Notes: generated by a model not told the origin, from the letters alone. A DNA stretch of 64,000 bases from Clostridium sp. KNHs205 (GCF_000702945.1 NZ_JNLE01000005.1:310001-374000), one strand, 5' to 3'; counted from the first letter of the stretch, positions 1 through 9,099 are shown. Numbers and translations are program-made.

Positions 1-2
1 CC

Positions 3-185
3 TATGCCGATAAGTTGGTTGCAGCACTTAATAAGCTTAATGTCCTTGATACCTATACGAAACTGGGTGAAATTTATTCCAAACAGGATTACAGGGAGGA
101 AGCTGTTAATGCTATTCTTTTGTCAGTCAGGCAGTATAATTTCATTGATAAGAACAGTGCAAGTCTGTTGATTCGTTATCTTTAA
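3..185 (+). CDS. C-terminal end of an unidentified protein (partial, runs off the left edge)
   Basis: An open frame enters from the left edge and ends in TAA after 60 codons. The visible part is mostly helical (starts YADKLVAALNKLN, ends SASLLIRYL), with a helix-turn-helix spacing that would fit a TPR-like or all-alpha domain. I do not recognise the family. It is followed by a short gap and then a convergent lipoprotein gene. No clear poly-T terminator hairpin is seen after the stop. Confidence 0.5.
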   Translation, partial: YADKLVAALNKLNVLDTYTKLGEIYSKQDYREEAVNAILLSVRQYNFIDKNSASLLIRYL

Positions 186-309
186 CCTAACCGGCTTCTA
201 TCCTGTAGACCCTTTGCTTTTTCCAAATATACAGGCTAAATTATTGTTTCTGGATTTACAGACGAAAGTTTTTAGATTCTGATTTCCTGAGGTATTGTTA
301 AAATAATAT

Positions 310-888
310 CTAACTCCTTATATACTCATAATAGATCATGTCGTGATCTATACCTGCGTCAGACTGGGAACTAATCATACCATTAAATATATCCTTCCAG
401 GTTACTGTATCATCATTTACAAGAACGTAATAGATGTACCTGGAATATAGGGCAGAGGTACTTTCTGGTACCCCTTCATATTTCATCAGGAATTTATATT
501 CTTTTGATAGCTTCTGCCCATCTTCCACTCCTTCAATCGTGTATTTATTATCGTCATAACTTAGATCTTTAATAAAAAGCATAGGGTAATGGTCCTTAAC
601 CGTCTTATAATATTCCTCTGAATATTGCGATGGTTCTCCCAGTGTATAGTAATAAGCCAGGCTTACTGAGGCGTTTTCTCCCTTATCCGTTTTTTTTACA
701 AAATCCTCCCATAACGATTGTCCGGAAGTAATATCCCCGTCTTCAAAAACAATAAATTCTCCTTTTTTCACACTATCAAGGCTATAGGTATCTGAAATCA
801 GGTTATCAGACTCCTCTAATGTATCTTTAGAACAAGCTGCTAACATAAATGAAAGAATTAGTAATAAAGCTGTAAGAGATTTTCTCAT
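310..888 (-). CDS. Putative lipoprotein of unknown function
   Basis: The protein has 192 residues and begins MRKSLTALLLILSFMLAACS, a signal peptide with the lipobox LAAC, so it should be lipid-anchored on the outer face of the membrane. I chose this ATG over one 18 codons upstream because GGAGGCGGG lies just before it and the signal peptide starts there. The mature part is acidic, with many Tyr residues and no motif I recognise. It stands alone, with rfbC upstream on the same strand. Function unknown. Confidence 0.75.
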   Translation of the reverse strand: MRKSLTALLLILSFMLAACSKDTLEESDNLISDTYSLDSVKKGEFIVFEDGDITSGQSLWEDFVKKTDKGENASVSLAYYYTLGEPSQYSEEYYKTVKDHYPMLFIKDLSYDDNKYTIEGVEDGQKLSKEYKFLMKYEGVPESTSALYSRYIYYVLVNDDTVTWKDIFNGMISSQSDAGIDHDMIYYEYIRS

Positions 889-973
889 TAATCCCGCCTC
901 CATTTCATCTCTTAAATATTTAGTTCTAAACCGGTAATCCAAAAACAGATTGCACCCTTCCTCTTATGTCCAG

Positions 974-1546
974 TTAAATACTTTTAGGTTTCAATACTAT
1001 TCCCTTGTTAAAGGCTGGATGGCTGTTATCTCTTTCAGAGGTGATTACCTGCATATCCCCGGTAACAGGCCATTCCACTCCTATTGCAGGATCATTCCAG
1101 GGGATACCGCTTTCGTCCTCGGGATGATAATAATCCGATAACTTGTAAGCGAACTCAGCGGTTTCTGATAGCACCAGGAAGCCATGAGCGAATCCCTCCG
1201 GTATATAGAACATGTTTTTCTTCTCTGCCGACAAGGTAACGCCAAACCATTTACCATAGGTTTGAGAACCTTCACGGATATCAACCACCACGTCAAAAAC
1301 TTCTCCATGTACTACCCTTACCAGTTTCCCCTGCTGATAGGTTTTTTGAAAATGCAGTCCCCTAAGCACACCTTTTACGGACACTGACTGGTTATCCTGA
1401 ACAAATTCCATGGTAAGACCTGCTTCTGAGAAATCTTTATAGTTATAGGTTTCCATAGAATAACCTCTTTCATCAAGAAAAACTTTGGGTTCTACAACAT
1501 AAAGACCTTCTATGTTTGAACATTTTTCGAATTTGAATTGTCCCAT
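974..1546 (-). CDS. rfbC: dTDP-4-dehydrorhamnose 3,5-epimerase
   Basis: RmlC-type cupin of 190 residues, the normal length. It would epimerise dTDP-4-keto-6-deoxyglucose at C3 and C5 in the dTDP-L-rhamnose pathway. Seen in the sequence are the family motifs LRGLHFQ (catalytic His about 65), FDVVVDIR, PEGFAHGFL and the tyrosine of FAYKLSDYY (about 134), followed by the WNDPAIGVEWP tail. The start ATG follows AGGAGG by 7-8 bases. The other rhamnose genes (rfbA, rfbB, rfbD) are not next to it, so it is an orphan here and may serve a cell-wall polysaccharide pathway encoded elsewhere. Confidence 0.9.
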   Translation of the reverse strand: MGQFKFEKCSNIEGLYVVEPKVFLDERGYSMETYNYKDFSEAGLTMEFVQDNQSVSVKGVLRGLHFQKTYQQGKLVRVVHGEVFDVVVDIREGSQTYGKWFGVTLSAEKKNMFYIPEGFAHGFLVLSETAEFAYKLSDYYHPEDESGIPWNDPAIGVEWPVTGDMQVITSERDNSHPAFNKGIVLKPKSI

Positions 1547-1810
1547 GTATATGCCTCCTGAATAAATACATTTTATCTAGTCGTAATGATACAAGTATAT
1601 CATAAAATAAAGTAAATAAAAAATTAATATTGTATAAAATATCCAGATACAACTTACCTCTACATAGCAAAAGAAGAATTGTATAGGTATTAGATAATTC
1701 CATTAATTGAATATCAGTAAAATTAAACCGTTATTACACCATTTTTGTATCATTGAGTATACTTCATTAAGACCGTTGGTTCTGTTAAATATCTGGATAC
1801 AACATCTTAG

Positions 1811-2323
1811 TCAGGTAAATAATGTCTGCATAATTATTTCTGCACACTCCTCGGAGGTTTGTATATGTGTTTCCACCCTGCAGCTATACTCAATATTTTC
1901 AGCCATAATTTCATATTGCTCCTGGGACTGTAATTTATGCCGGTTACCACGTTCAAGATTCCGTTTTCTGCAAATTTCCAGCGGACAGTAAACTTCGACC
2001 ACCTCTAAAGGATTATCCTTTAATATATTTTTCATTTGTTCGTAATGAGGCTGCAGTTCCGGCTGTTCCACCAGAATTCCGTCAATAATAACATTTTTCC
2101 CAAGGTCGGAAAATAATTTCGCTGTATGATACATTAGAACAATTACCTCCCCAAGATATTTCCAATAATTATCACGCAGATATTTTTCTCCAATCATCTC
2201 TTGAAATAAATCGTTCGCTACAACATAGAAAAAAGTATCTTCTCTTTCTTGCAATGCTTCGACTATTGAGGTTTTACCTGAACTTGTGACACCATTTAAA
2301 AATATTATTCTTCCTTTTCTCAT
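1811..2323 (-). CDS. CPT-family P-loop phosphotransferase-like kinase
   Basis: A kinase-like protein of about 170 residues. The N-terminus has a Walker A loop, FLNGVTSSGKTS (residues about 8-19), as in chloramphenicol phosphotransferase (CPT) and related small nucleoside or antibiotic kinases. The lid-like stretch CPLEICRKRNLERGNR supplies basic residues for phosphate handling, and IIDGILVEQPEL carries an acidic residue in the Walker B position. Two consecutive ATG codons are available; the second has the better spacing to GGAGG. The substrate cannot be told from the sequence. It stands alone; activity on chloramphenicol is only one possibility of the family. Confidence 0.75.
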   Translation of the reverse strand: MRKGRIIFLNGVTSSGKTSIVEALQEREDTFFYVVANDLFQEMIGEKYLRDNYWKYLGEVIVLMYHTAKLFSDLGKNVIIDGILVEQPELQPHYEQMKNILKDNPLEVVEVYCPLEICRKRNLERGNRHKLQSQEQYEIMAENIEYSCRVETHIQTSEECAEIIMQTLFT

Positions 2324-2410
2324 CATGTTCCTCCATTAATTTTCTTAATTTATACCTTTCTATGGCAGGCTCTAACACTGCTTAACCTAAGATAATCCCA
2401 AGGATATACT

Positions 2411-2496
2411 AATTATAAGTGCTTTTCTTACATACTCCCATCACTATTTTGCTCTGCGGCTTTAGCAGATATATCAATTATAAGTGCTTTTCTTAC
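2411..2496. repeat. Pair of 21-bp direct repeats
   Basis: The 21-base word beginning aattataagtgcttttc occurs twice, 65 bases apart, each preceded by a similar gatata segment. The pair lies in the gap between the CPT-like kinase and the CD3324-like gene. No hairpin or gene is associated; it may be a local duplication or a paired binding site. Confidence 0.6.
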
Positions 2497-2527
2497 CCAT
2501 GTCATTCTCATGAACAGTTAGATATAA

Positions 2528-2580
2528 CAAAAAGAAGTCTCTGCGCTAAAAACTAATCTTTAACACAGCGGACTTCTTCT
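2528..2580 (-). terminator. Rho-independent terminator, possibly bidirectional
   Basis: Inverted repeat aagaagtc / gacttctt with an inner partly paired segment. On the minus strand a run of T follows the stem, so it would end transcription of the CD3324-like gene; on the plus strand the stem is followed by ttctttctttt. Confidence 0.65.
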
Positions 2581-2625
2581 TTCTTTTATACTATTTTCTT
2601 TTATACTATTTTCTTTTATACTATT
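2581..2625. repeat. Three perfect 15-bp tandem repeats over a stop codon
   Basis: The unit ttcttttatactatt is repeated three times without change. On the minus strand each unit carries the last codons and the TAA of the CD3324-like gene, so the gene's 3' end has been tandemly copied downstream of itself. The repeats do not alter the protein. Confidence 0.85.
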
Positions 2626-2888
2626 TTCATTTGATAAATAATTCTATAAATACTCTTTTCAGAAAGATAAAATCTTATTGCTAGCTCTGAAATTTTTACG
2701 CCTTGCAGATATTGAAAAAATATTTCAGTATTTCTATCTTTCAATTCCTGCCTATAGCCACTTTTCATTCCCCAATTCAGCTTATTATCTTGCTTTGCCG
2801 GGATATAGATATTTCTTCCACTTATATACTTTTGGATTTCTGCCAGCAAATCTGCCGGTAATATTGCTTCTGCTTTTATATAACTCAT
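2616..2888 (-). CDS. CD3324-like small DNA-binding protein
   Basis: A 90-residue protein starting MSYIKAEAILPADLLAEIQ. It resembles the small CD3324 family of Clostridia: the N-terminal IKAEAILP..L..EIQKYI segment, a conserved IYIP..Q, and a C-terminal helix-turn-helix (ISELAIRFYLSEKSIYRIIYQ). This suggests a compact regulator related to Mor/Fis-like HTH proteins. The ATG chosen has AAAGGAG at ideal spacing; the longer TTG start would place the RBS inside the gene. It is a single gene with its own terminator. Target unknown. Confidence 0.75.
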   Translation of the reverse strand: MSYIKAEAILPADLLAEIQKYISGRNIYIPAKQDNKLNWGMKSGYRQELKDRNTEIFFQYLQGVKISELAIRFYLSEKSIYRIIYQMKIV

Positions 2889-3170
2889 CTTTTCTCCTTT
2901 CAATTTGAAAATAAAAAAGAGAAAACTAAGCAGTCAGAATATTACTATGTATTTGGCTATCGTACTTAAAGGCAGACCCTTCTTAAATATTTTACCATGT
3001 CATATATCTCCTTCCATATATGAGTATTGTAATATTTATTAATAACTACGTCAACACACTTAAATATGAAATGATTAGTAGGGCTTAGTTATAAAACGAT
3101 TAGTAAATGAATTTGAAATCTGTTTGTACCGGGCTTGGTTTCCGGTATTTCATCCGCTTTCTTCCTATAT
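2889..3170. other. Intergenic stretch, no gene seen
   Basis: AT-rich region upstream of the CD3324-like gene and downstream of the chemotaxis receptor. It must hold the promoter of the CD3324-like gene; I see no RNA gene or open frame with an RBS. Confidence 0.5.
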
Positions 3171-3214
3171 AAGTTTAAGCATATATAAGTCTAAACTTAT
3201 ATATGTTTAAACTT
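3171..3214. repeat. 20-bp inverted repeat over the 3' end of the chemotaxis receptor gene
   Basis: Arms aagtttaagcatatataagt and acttatatatgtttaaactt match at 19 of 20 positions around a 4-base loop (ctaa). One arm contains the last codons (KFKHI) and stop of the receptor gene. There is no poly-T tract after the stem, so it is not a classical terminator; it may protect the mRNA 3' end. Confidence 0.75.
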
Positions 3215-4933
3215 AAGAACTGCCTGACTTAAATTATATACGGATTTCGCACTTTCATCCAGCGCTGCTCTTAATACTTCCGTTTCCTTTAATAATATTT
3301 CACTGTTCTCTGCTACAGATTGCGTGTTCTTAGAACTTTCACCAATAATTTCTGTAACACCTTCAATGGTACTGACAATATAAGAAACGGTTTGCTGAAG
3401 CTCTACAGCAGTCTGTCTGAAATCGTTCATGATTCCATGTATTGTTCTGGCATCCGTATCATATAACTCTCCTGTTTCTACCATTTTACTGTAATCTACC
3501 ATTACCTGGCTATCGACAAATTCCAGCATACGGTTCGAATCATCTGCCAGATGTTTTACAGATTCAATTACAGAAGCACTTATTACCTGTATCTGATTAG
3601 CTGTTTCCTGAGATCTGTGTGCCAGATGGCCGATCTCATCTGCTACTACTGCAAAGCCTTTCCCCTGTTCCCCTGCTCTTGCTGCTTCTATTGATGCATT
3701 TAAAGCAAGAAGATTCGTTTGAGAGGTGATATCTAAGATTGTATTTGTCAGTAGATTGATCTGTTCTACTTCTTTGGATTTTTCAATGGTTACTTTAAAA
3801 TTCTCTGAGATTTCCTGTAAAATGTTTCTGGTTGAGTTCTGCGCCTGTAAAGAGGATTCCTTTAATGAGGTTGCACGGGCACTGATTTCTCCTGCTAATG
3901 TTACACCTTTATCCGTCTTATCAGACATATTCACCAACAGGTTTCCAATATCTGCTGCGGAGTTATTCACTGACTCAATATTAGCAGAAGTTTCTTCCAT
4001 ACCCGCTGACATCTCTTCCATGGAAGCAGAATTGTCTGCTACACTGTCTATCACATGGTTCAGTCCCAATTCAAAGCTTTTAAAGTTTGTGTTTATGGAG
4101 GCAGATACTTTATTAATATCAGCAATGATATGCTGTAAGGTAACAATAAAGCCATTCATTCCCTGGGCTAATTGGCCAATCTCATCCTCATTCTTAAAAT
4201 AAACACGTTTTGTTAAGTCACCTTCTCCAGCTTCAATAGCTTTTGTGATCCCTAGCAGAGATTGTTCTGTTCTTTTTAAAGGATTTACCAATATATTGCG
4301 GATAAGAAACCATGAAAGGATTAGCATTACAATATAAATAGCTGCTATGGCTAAAGTAAAGGCATCCGAGAAACCTTTGGAGGCTTCCAGGACTTTTATC
4401 TGAGCATTAACGGTATCTTTTAAATCAGAGCTTAAATATCTCAGATCATCGAACATAACGGAAGTAATCGGTGACATATTGCTGTTAAATATCTGATTGG
4501 CACCCTCGTTATCATTCTGATTAGAAAGTTCTAACGCCTGTTCCATATAACGGTTATATTCTGTGAACTGATTATTCAGTTCTGTAATTTTATCAATATA
4601 CTCTGTATTTTTAAAGCGAGCTGAGATATCTTCCAGGGATGTCTTGATTACATCACAGCTTGAAACGATATATCCTGCAAATAATTCTTTGGTTTCCTTA
4701 TCTTCAGCTGCAAATTGCTTCATTGCGATACTGTCTACAGCCAGCATATACTGGTAGGTATTGTCAAAAGCTAATATATCTTCCATTGTACCTGTAATAA
4801 TCTTGTTAGATTTCTGATAGGTACTGTTTTGATTGTACCAGTTTACTGCCAAGGACAAAACCGAAATAGTGAAGATAAGTCCAATTATGAGCAACACTTT
4901 AAAACCAACTTTTGCATTTTTATGCTTTTTCAT
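3197..4933 (-). CDS. Methyl-accepting chemotaxis protein
   Basis: Transmembrane chemoreceptor of 578 residues. TM1 lies at about 10-30, then an extracytoplasmic helical sensor of about 155 residues (four-helix-bundle type), TM2 at about 190-212, a HAMP domain at about 213-266 (IRNILVNPLKRTEQS) and a long coiled-coil signalling domain whose tip reads NLLALNASIEAARAGEQGKG and VVADEIGHLAHRS, the CheA/CheW contact. It would sense an external ligand and control flagellar bias. The start follows GGGGGAAATAAC. It stands alone; an inverted repeat covers its stop. Confidence 0.93.
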   Translation of the reverse strand: MKKHKNAKVGFKVLLIIGLIFTISVLSLAVNWYNQNSTYQKSNKIITGTMEDILAFDNTYQYMLAVDSIAMKQFAAEDKETKELFAGYIVSSCDVIKTSLEDISARFKNTEYIDKITELNNQFTEYNRYMEQALELSNQNDNEGANQIFNSNMSPITSVMFDDLRYLSSDLKDTVNAQIKVLEASKGFSDAFTLAIAAIYIVMLILSWFLIRNILVNPLKRTEQSLLGITKAIEAGEGDLTKRVYFKNEDEIGQLAQGMNGFIVTLQHIIADINKVSASINTNFKSFELGLNHVIDSVADNSASMEEMSAGMEETSANIESVNNSAADIGNLLVNMSDKTDKGVTLAGEISARATSLKESSLQAQNSTRNILQEISENFKVTIEKSKEVEQINLLTNTILDITSQTNLLALNASIEAARAGEQGKGFAVVADEIGHLAHRSQETANQIQVISASVIESVKHLADDSNRMLEFVDSQVMVDYSKMVETGELYDTDARTIHGIMNDFRQTAVELQQTVSYIVSTIEGVTEIIGESSKNTQSVAENSEILLKETEVLRAALDESAKSVYNLSQAVLKFKHI

Positions 4934-5128
4934 TTGTTATTTCCCCCGTTTTAACTAGTATGTATATTTTTCCCTTTACCTTATTATAACATTTCAGGAA
5001 ATTCATGTAAACCAAATTTCGACATAAAAACACAACAAAGTTATTACCAATGCTATTAAAAAAATGGGCAGAAGTACTTAAGATGTACTCCTCCCCAGTA
5101 TTTTTATAATAGAGCTTTCTTGATTGAT

Positions 5129-5647
5129 TTAAATTATTTCGTTTTTAACTGTCCTATATAAAACAATAGAACTTATAACATCTGCACAATATATAAATTG
5201 AAGAACCCCATGAATTACAGCTTGTTTCAAGCTTATTTTATTTTCTCTTAATCCGTTTATAATACTACTTATTCCTATCAATCCACTTAGTATAATAGTC
5301 ATTCCGTCAAGAATCATTAAAATAAAAGTTACTCCTATAGTAAATATTGTAATCATGCATAATAAACCAAATATAAATATGAGTAGATATGCTGGTATAT
5401 GTAATAATTTTATAATCATATTAATTCGGAGTAATTCTGTTACATTTTTCTTTTTAAACCCCGGAACCAATATAGCTGGTACAGAAAGCAATGATAAAAT
5501 AAATAATACGATAATTATAAATACAAGTAAAAAAGGATTGTTATAAAAAACTGTATCCATTAAAAAACCTGTAAATATACATATTATAGCAAATACGATG
5601 AAATAAGGGAAAAGAATAATCCCTAAAAATGGAATGTATTTTCTCAC
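5129..5647 (-). CDS. Small integral membrane protein of unknown function
   Basis: A 172-residue, very hydrophobic protein with four or five predicted membrane helices (about 5-30, 38-62, 76-98, 100-125 and a weaker one near 150). A positively charged loop (GFKKKNVTELLR) after the second helix suggests a cytoplasmic face there. The start is GTG with AAAGGAG eight bases upstream. No family recognised, and no operon partner on either side. Confidence 0.65.
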   Translation of the reverse strand: MRKYIPFLGIILFPYFIVFAIICIFTGFLMDTVFYNNPFLLVFIIIVLFILSLLSVPAILVPGFKKKNVTELLRINMIIKLLHIPAYLLIFIFGLLCMITIFTIGVTFILMILDGMTIILSGLIGISSIINGLRENKISLKQAVIHGVLQFIYCADVISSIVLYRTVKNEII

Positions 5648-6113
5648 AATAGTTTCTCCTTTAAATTAATTTAACTTGAATTTCAATGTATCGTAATTTG
5701 AAACTTTAGCTAATTATATCAAGCAAAAGTATATAATTCCTACAATAGGAAGTCAATCAATATTAATTTTGCACTATCTGTTCTATCTACACCTATGCAC
5801 AGTTGATTTTGTAAAAACAGAAGTATGTCATAGGCCTGATATTTCGCTGAAACAAAGAATAAAGAATTAGTAGAAACCTTAGAATCCATAGTAAATCTTA
5901 AAACCTTATCAGGATAGGGAGAAATGCACTGTCTATCATTTGTCTGCATCTATTTTATTGAAAAATTTATCATGATAATATTGATGCTATTATATGTAAG
6001 TGATATGATAAAGAAGTTTAGTAGAATTTTCAGCAAATTCCAATTTAAAGAGCTGATTAGCTTGGTACTGGTTTCCATATATGAACTTATATTAATGGAG
6101 GATTGTAGATAAT
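5648..6113. other. Intergenic stretch, nothing firm
   Basis: The gap between two divergent genes. It holds an ORF of 69 codons on the minus strand (5740-5949) with no convincing RBS and no recognisable domain. The last 20 bases contain the GGAGG site of the next gene. No RNA or repeat seen. Confidence 0.45.
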
Positions 6114-7082
6114 ATGATTACTACTCAGCAAATAATTGAATACCTATCAGAAAATGTTACTGATCCTGTACCTAAATTTATTATGCAAAAAGAAATCTAT
6201 AAAGAACCGGTTGATAGCCCCGGCTACCAAAATGCATTTAATCAAATTCATCACTCCAAATGGTATCGTGAGCTTGCGGAAGAACAATGGCAAGACGGCT
6301 CGTGGGGCAGATTCCATTCACAGGATACAAAAGCGGCAAATAAGCAAAAATTTGTTACTACTGAGTCTGCTCTCAGAAGAGCACTTCAGTTAGGTCTTTC
6401 CAAGGACGAACCGATTATTGCAAAGTGCATCAAAAAGATGGAACAATATGTGCGCGGAGAAGAATCCTGGACAGATAGGATAGAGATGCACAAGGACGGA
6501 GGAAAAAGTCATCTTTATTGTCGTCCTTTTCTCACAGCGGCTAACATTAGTTTATTTGACCCCGAAAACCTCGTAGTAAAGCCTATCCGCGAAATTTTTG
6601 TCAAAACACTTAAAATATCGCTATCTAAGGGATATTTCGATGAAGAGGCATGGATTGAGGAGAACAGGAATTACAGGGGACCAGGCTTAGACGGGTGGAA
6701 TATATATCCCTTAATGATATTACAAAGTGCTGAGTGCATGTCAGAAGAATTACAAAGACAGTATTTAGATTATATTTGGCATAGAAAAGGCGGTCTTTAT
6801 TATCTGCCGAGCTTTCCTGCTGCTGAAAAGAAATACGCTGAAGATAAAAATTTTCATTTATGGCTTTATCTACTTGAATGTTTATGTGGCTTTTCATTGT
6901 TTTCAGAATTTATGCAAGATGATGTTCTTCCACATTTATTAAGCGAAATCGACCGTATTATTTGTGAAGATGTCCTTCTGACTCCTGCGGGTAATGTTCG
7001 TTACAGCGAAAGTTGGCGTGATAAAAGCAATTTAAAGACGGACGTGATCTTACGGATTGCGAGAATTATTGTCAGATGTTAA
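6114..7082 (+). CDS. Hypothetical protein, possible alpha/alpha-toroid fold
   Basis: A 322-residue soluble protein with no signal peptide. It contains EEQWQDGSWGRFHS, close to the QW motif (QxxDGSW) of terpene cyclases, prenyltransferase beta subunits and related alpha/alpha toroids, and several amphipathic helices (ESALRRALQLGL, DYIWHRKGGLYYLPSF). The catalytic DxDD of class II cyclases is not visible, so an enzyme role is uncertain. It has a GGAGG site about 8 bases before the ATG. It lies alone at the edge of the accessory region. I would not name a function. Confidence 0.6.
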   Translation: MITTQQIIEYLSENVTDPVPKFIMQKEIYKEPVDSPGYQNAFNQIHHSKWYRELAEEQWQDGSWGRFHSQDTKAANKQKFVTTESALRRALQLGLSKDEPIIAKCIKKMEQYVRGEESWTDRIEMHKDGGKSHLYCRPFLTAANISLFDPENLVVKPIREIFVKTLKISLSKGYFDEEAWIEENRNYRGPGLDGWNIYPLMILQSAECMSEELQRQYLDYIWHRKGGLYYLPSFPAAEKKYAEDKNFHLWLYLLECLCGFSLFSEFMQDDVLPHLLSEIDRIICEDVLLTPAGNVRYSESWRDKSNLKTDVILRIARIIVRC

Positions 7083-7122
7083 CTATGGCGGGTGTGTCTA
7101 CAGGCTTTAGATACATAAAAAA

Positions 7123-7152
7123 TTGGAAAACCCCATAAATAAGGTTTCCCAA
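7123..7152. terminator. Hairpin between convergent genes
   Basis: Imperfect inverted repeat ttggaaaacc / ggtttcccaa with an AT loop. It lies just before a degenerate tRNA-Gly 3' end, as the other terminator/tRNA-remnant pairs in this region do. Poly-T flank is weak. Confidence 0.45.
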
Positions 7153-7164
7153 TCAATTAAGTTA

Positions 7165-7185
7165 AGCACGGGACGGGCCTCGAAC
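7165..7185 (-). other. Degenerate tRNA-Gly 3'-end remnant (oldest copy)
   Basis: Matches the last 20 bases of the intact tRNA-Gly at 11.08 kb (T arm plus acceptor 3' strand) at 17 of 21 positions, same orientation. No anticodon arm is present, so it is not a tRNA. It is best read as an old attachment-site remnant. Confidence 0.55.
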
Positions 7186-7264
7186 TTTATCACTATTTGC
7201 AAACCTATAAAATAAAGGCGGAACGCACACTATCTACTAAGTGGGATGTGCAAAATTTTACCCT

Positions 7265-8287
7265 CTATGATTTTAACCCTAAAAAGGTAGTATATAATCT
7301 TTGAAGATGCATCTTTTTACTTATAAATAATCCCAATTGTAATAACCAATAAACAACTAATGCCGATATCAAAGGTCTTATTAATCCCATTATAATACTT
7401 TCCGGTAAGACTTTATTAAAAATAAACCCTTCTATCAAAAAATGAATTAAATAAATTGGCATTGTTACTTTTCCAATTTCCTGTATATATCTTATATCCT
7501 TAAGAAGTTTTGATACTTGAAATAGAATTACAATAAAACTCATTTCAATCCAAATACTATAATTAGTCCAATACGTATTACCCTTTTCATTCAAAATCAT
7601 ATATATTAAGAGAAACACAATAATTATATTTATTATTATTTTTATTATTTTTTTATATTTAAAAGCCCATAAATTTTTATTTTCAAATAAATTTATTTTT
7701 CTCAATAGTAATCCTAATGTAAAGAAACCGATCCAATTAAATATATTTAAATATGTTAAAAGATATATTAATTCAGGCCGGACATTCGTTGATTCTAAAA
7801 CCGAATATGGTCCTATATTTCCAGCAACTAAATACACATTTATTAGTGTACATAGGAGTAATATCACCTGAATTCCACTCTTTTTGGGTAATATTTGAAA
7901 TATACATAGTAGTAAAATATATATCGTTAAGAAATACAGGTAAGTACCAAATCCTAAAAGCCATAGCATTATTTCTTTCAAGTTAAAATATAAACCTGTT
8001 GACGTAAATCTTGTGCAATAAATTGCCAACCCCCAAATAATCCACGGAATCACTATAGTTTTAAGTTTTGCTTTTAGCAGTTGAAATACATTCTCATATT
8101 TTTCTTTTCTAAAATAATAACCTGATATAATAAAGAAAATTATGACACCACATCTCCCAAAAGAATTAAATACTTTTACCACGGTATCATTGGGAATCAG
8201 TGTATATACAGAGTGGGCCATTACAACAGCTAAGATAGCAAAGAATCTTAGTACATAAAAAGTATTATTTACATCTTTTGCCTGCAT
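7265..8287 (-). CDS. Acyltransferase family 3 membrane protein
   Basis: A 340-residue protein with about ten membrane helices. The start MQAKDVNNTFYVLRFFAILAVVMAHSVY shows the family's first helix with its conserved Arg (LRFFA) and His (MAHS). The FFIISGYYFRK segment is the usual second motif. Such enzymes add O-acetyl or other acyl groups to surface polysaccharides at the membrane. The RBS (AAGGGG) is moderate. The codon use is very AT-rich, with isoleucine- and asparagine-rich loops, more so than the flanking core genes; together with the tRNA remnants on both sides this suggests acquired DNA. Confidence 0.85.
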   Translation of the reverse strand: MQAKDVNNTFYVLRFFAILAVVMAHSVYTLIPNDTVVKVFNSFGRCGVIIFFIISGYYFRKEKYENVFQLLKAKLKTIVIPWIIWGLAIYCTRFTSTGLYFNLKEIMLWLLGFGTYLYFLTIYILLLCIFQILPKKSGIQVILLLCTLINVYLVAGNIGPYSVLESTNVRPELIYLLTYLNIFNWIGFFTLGLLLRKINLFENKNLWAFKYKKIIKIIINIIIVFLLIYMILNEKGNTYWTNYSIWIEMSFIVILFQVSKLLKDIRYIQEIGKVTMPIYLIHFLIEGFIFNKVLPESIIMGLIRPLISALVVYWLLQLGLFISKKMHLQRLYTTFLGLKS

Positions 8288-8451
8288 CCTAGTTACCCCT
8301 TATTCTTTCTTTCGTTTAAGCTTATTACCAACCCTGTTAAATAATTCCATAATCAATTCTTTTTTATATGGATTAGAATGGAATACATAATGTCTATAAT
8401 TACTATATTTAACAGGGTTACAATACTACTAATACTTTGAGAGGTGACATA

Positions 8452-8942
8452 GTGTCCAGAGGGATAATAATTTTCGGTGCAATGGGTACAGGAAAACAAC
8501 ACTTGGCGCAGAGTTGGCACAACAGTTAAATTTTCAACATTTTGATTTAGATGATTATCATTATCAGTGGGATACGGAAATTCCATATACGGTATCGTAT
8601 ACAAAGGAACAAAAAACAGAACGCTTGATAAACGATATATCGCAATTCCCCCATTTTGTAATGTCGGGTCAGATGTTGAGTATCCCCAAAACTTTTAATC
8701 CGCTATTTGATTTGGCAGTTTTTGTAACCGTGCCTACAGAAATATGTGTTGAACGATATCGTTTGCGTGCTTTAAAGCGTTGGGGAAATAGAGCTCTCTT
8801 AGGTGGGGATATGTATGAATTTAATCTAAATAGCTTAATTCTTGCTGAACAATATGATACAGGCGAACCACCATCCGTATGCTTAAAACGGGATGAACAA
8901 TGGCTGATGGAGCTGCATTGTCCTGTTTTGTATATAGGCTGA
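8452..8942 (+). pseudogene. Small P-loop kinase with a frameshift in the Walker A loop
   Basis: A GTG start with GAGGTG upstream begins SRGIIIFGAMGTGK, a Walker A loop. After the Lys codon (about 8496) one A is missing from an A run. With it restored, the frame reads on as TTLGAELAQQLNFQHFDLDDYHYQW and continues for about 145 more codons to 8942. The whole would be a 163-residue adenylate/shikimate-kinase-like ATPase (AAA_18 type) of unknown substrate. As written, translation stops a few codons after the P-loop, so it is broken unless the missing base is a sequencing error. Confidence 0.8.
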
Positions 8943-9030
8943 ACAAAGGCAGTTACTGAAAATGCAATATGGCTTTCAAAGCAATATTTATCTATGCAAT
9001 CACCTTAATAACACATTATATTAGAAACCA

Positions 9031-9065
9031 AAAAACAGGAAAGCTAAATTTAACTAGCTTTCCTG
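9031..9065 (-). terminator. Rho-independent terminator
   Basis: Perfect 10-bp stem caggaaagct / agctttcctg with a 10-base loop. On the minus strand TTTTTTGG follows. It sits directly downstream of a tRNA-Gly 3'-end remnant, in the same arrangement as the terminator of the intact tRNA. Confidence 0.75.
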
Positions 9066-9079
9066 CCCTCTTTCATTAA

Positions 9080-9099
9080 AGCATGAGACGGGATTCGAA
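9080..9099 (-). other. tRNA-Gly 3'-end remnant
   Basis: Eighteen of 20 bases match the 3' end of the intact tRNA-Gly (T arm and acceptor 3' strand, read as gagacgggattcgaa on the plus strand). Homology ends abruptly inside the T arm. No D arm or anticodon arm follows. Confidence 0.7.

Noticed and set aside
3726..4202. 158-codon plus-strand ORF inside the chemoreceptor gene
   Set aside because: Antisense shadow of a well-supported coding region, without an RBS.
5740..5949. 69-codon minus-strand ORF
   Set aside because: No RBS, no recognisable domain and composition like the intergenic DNA around it.
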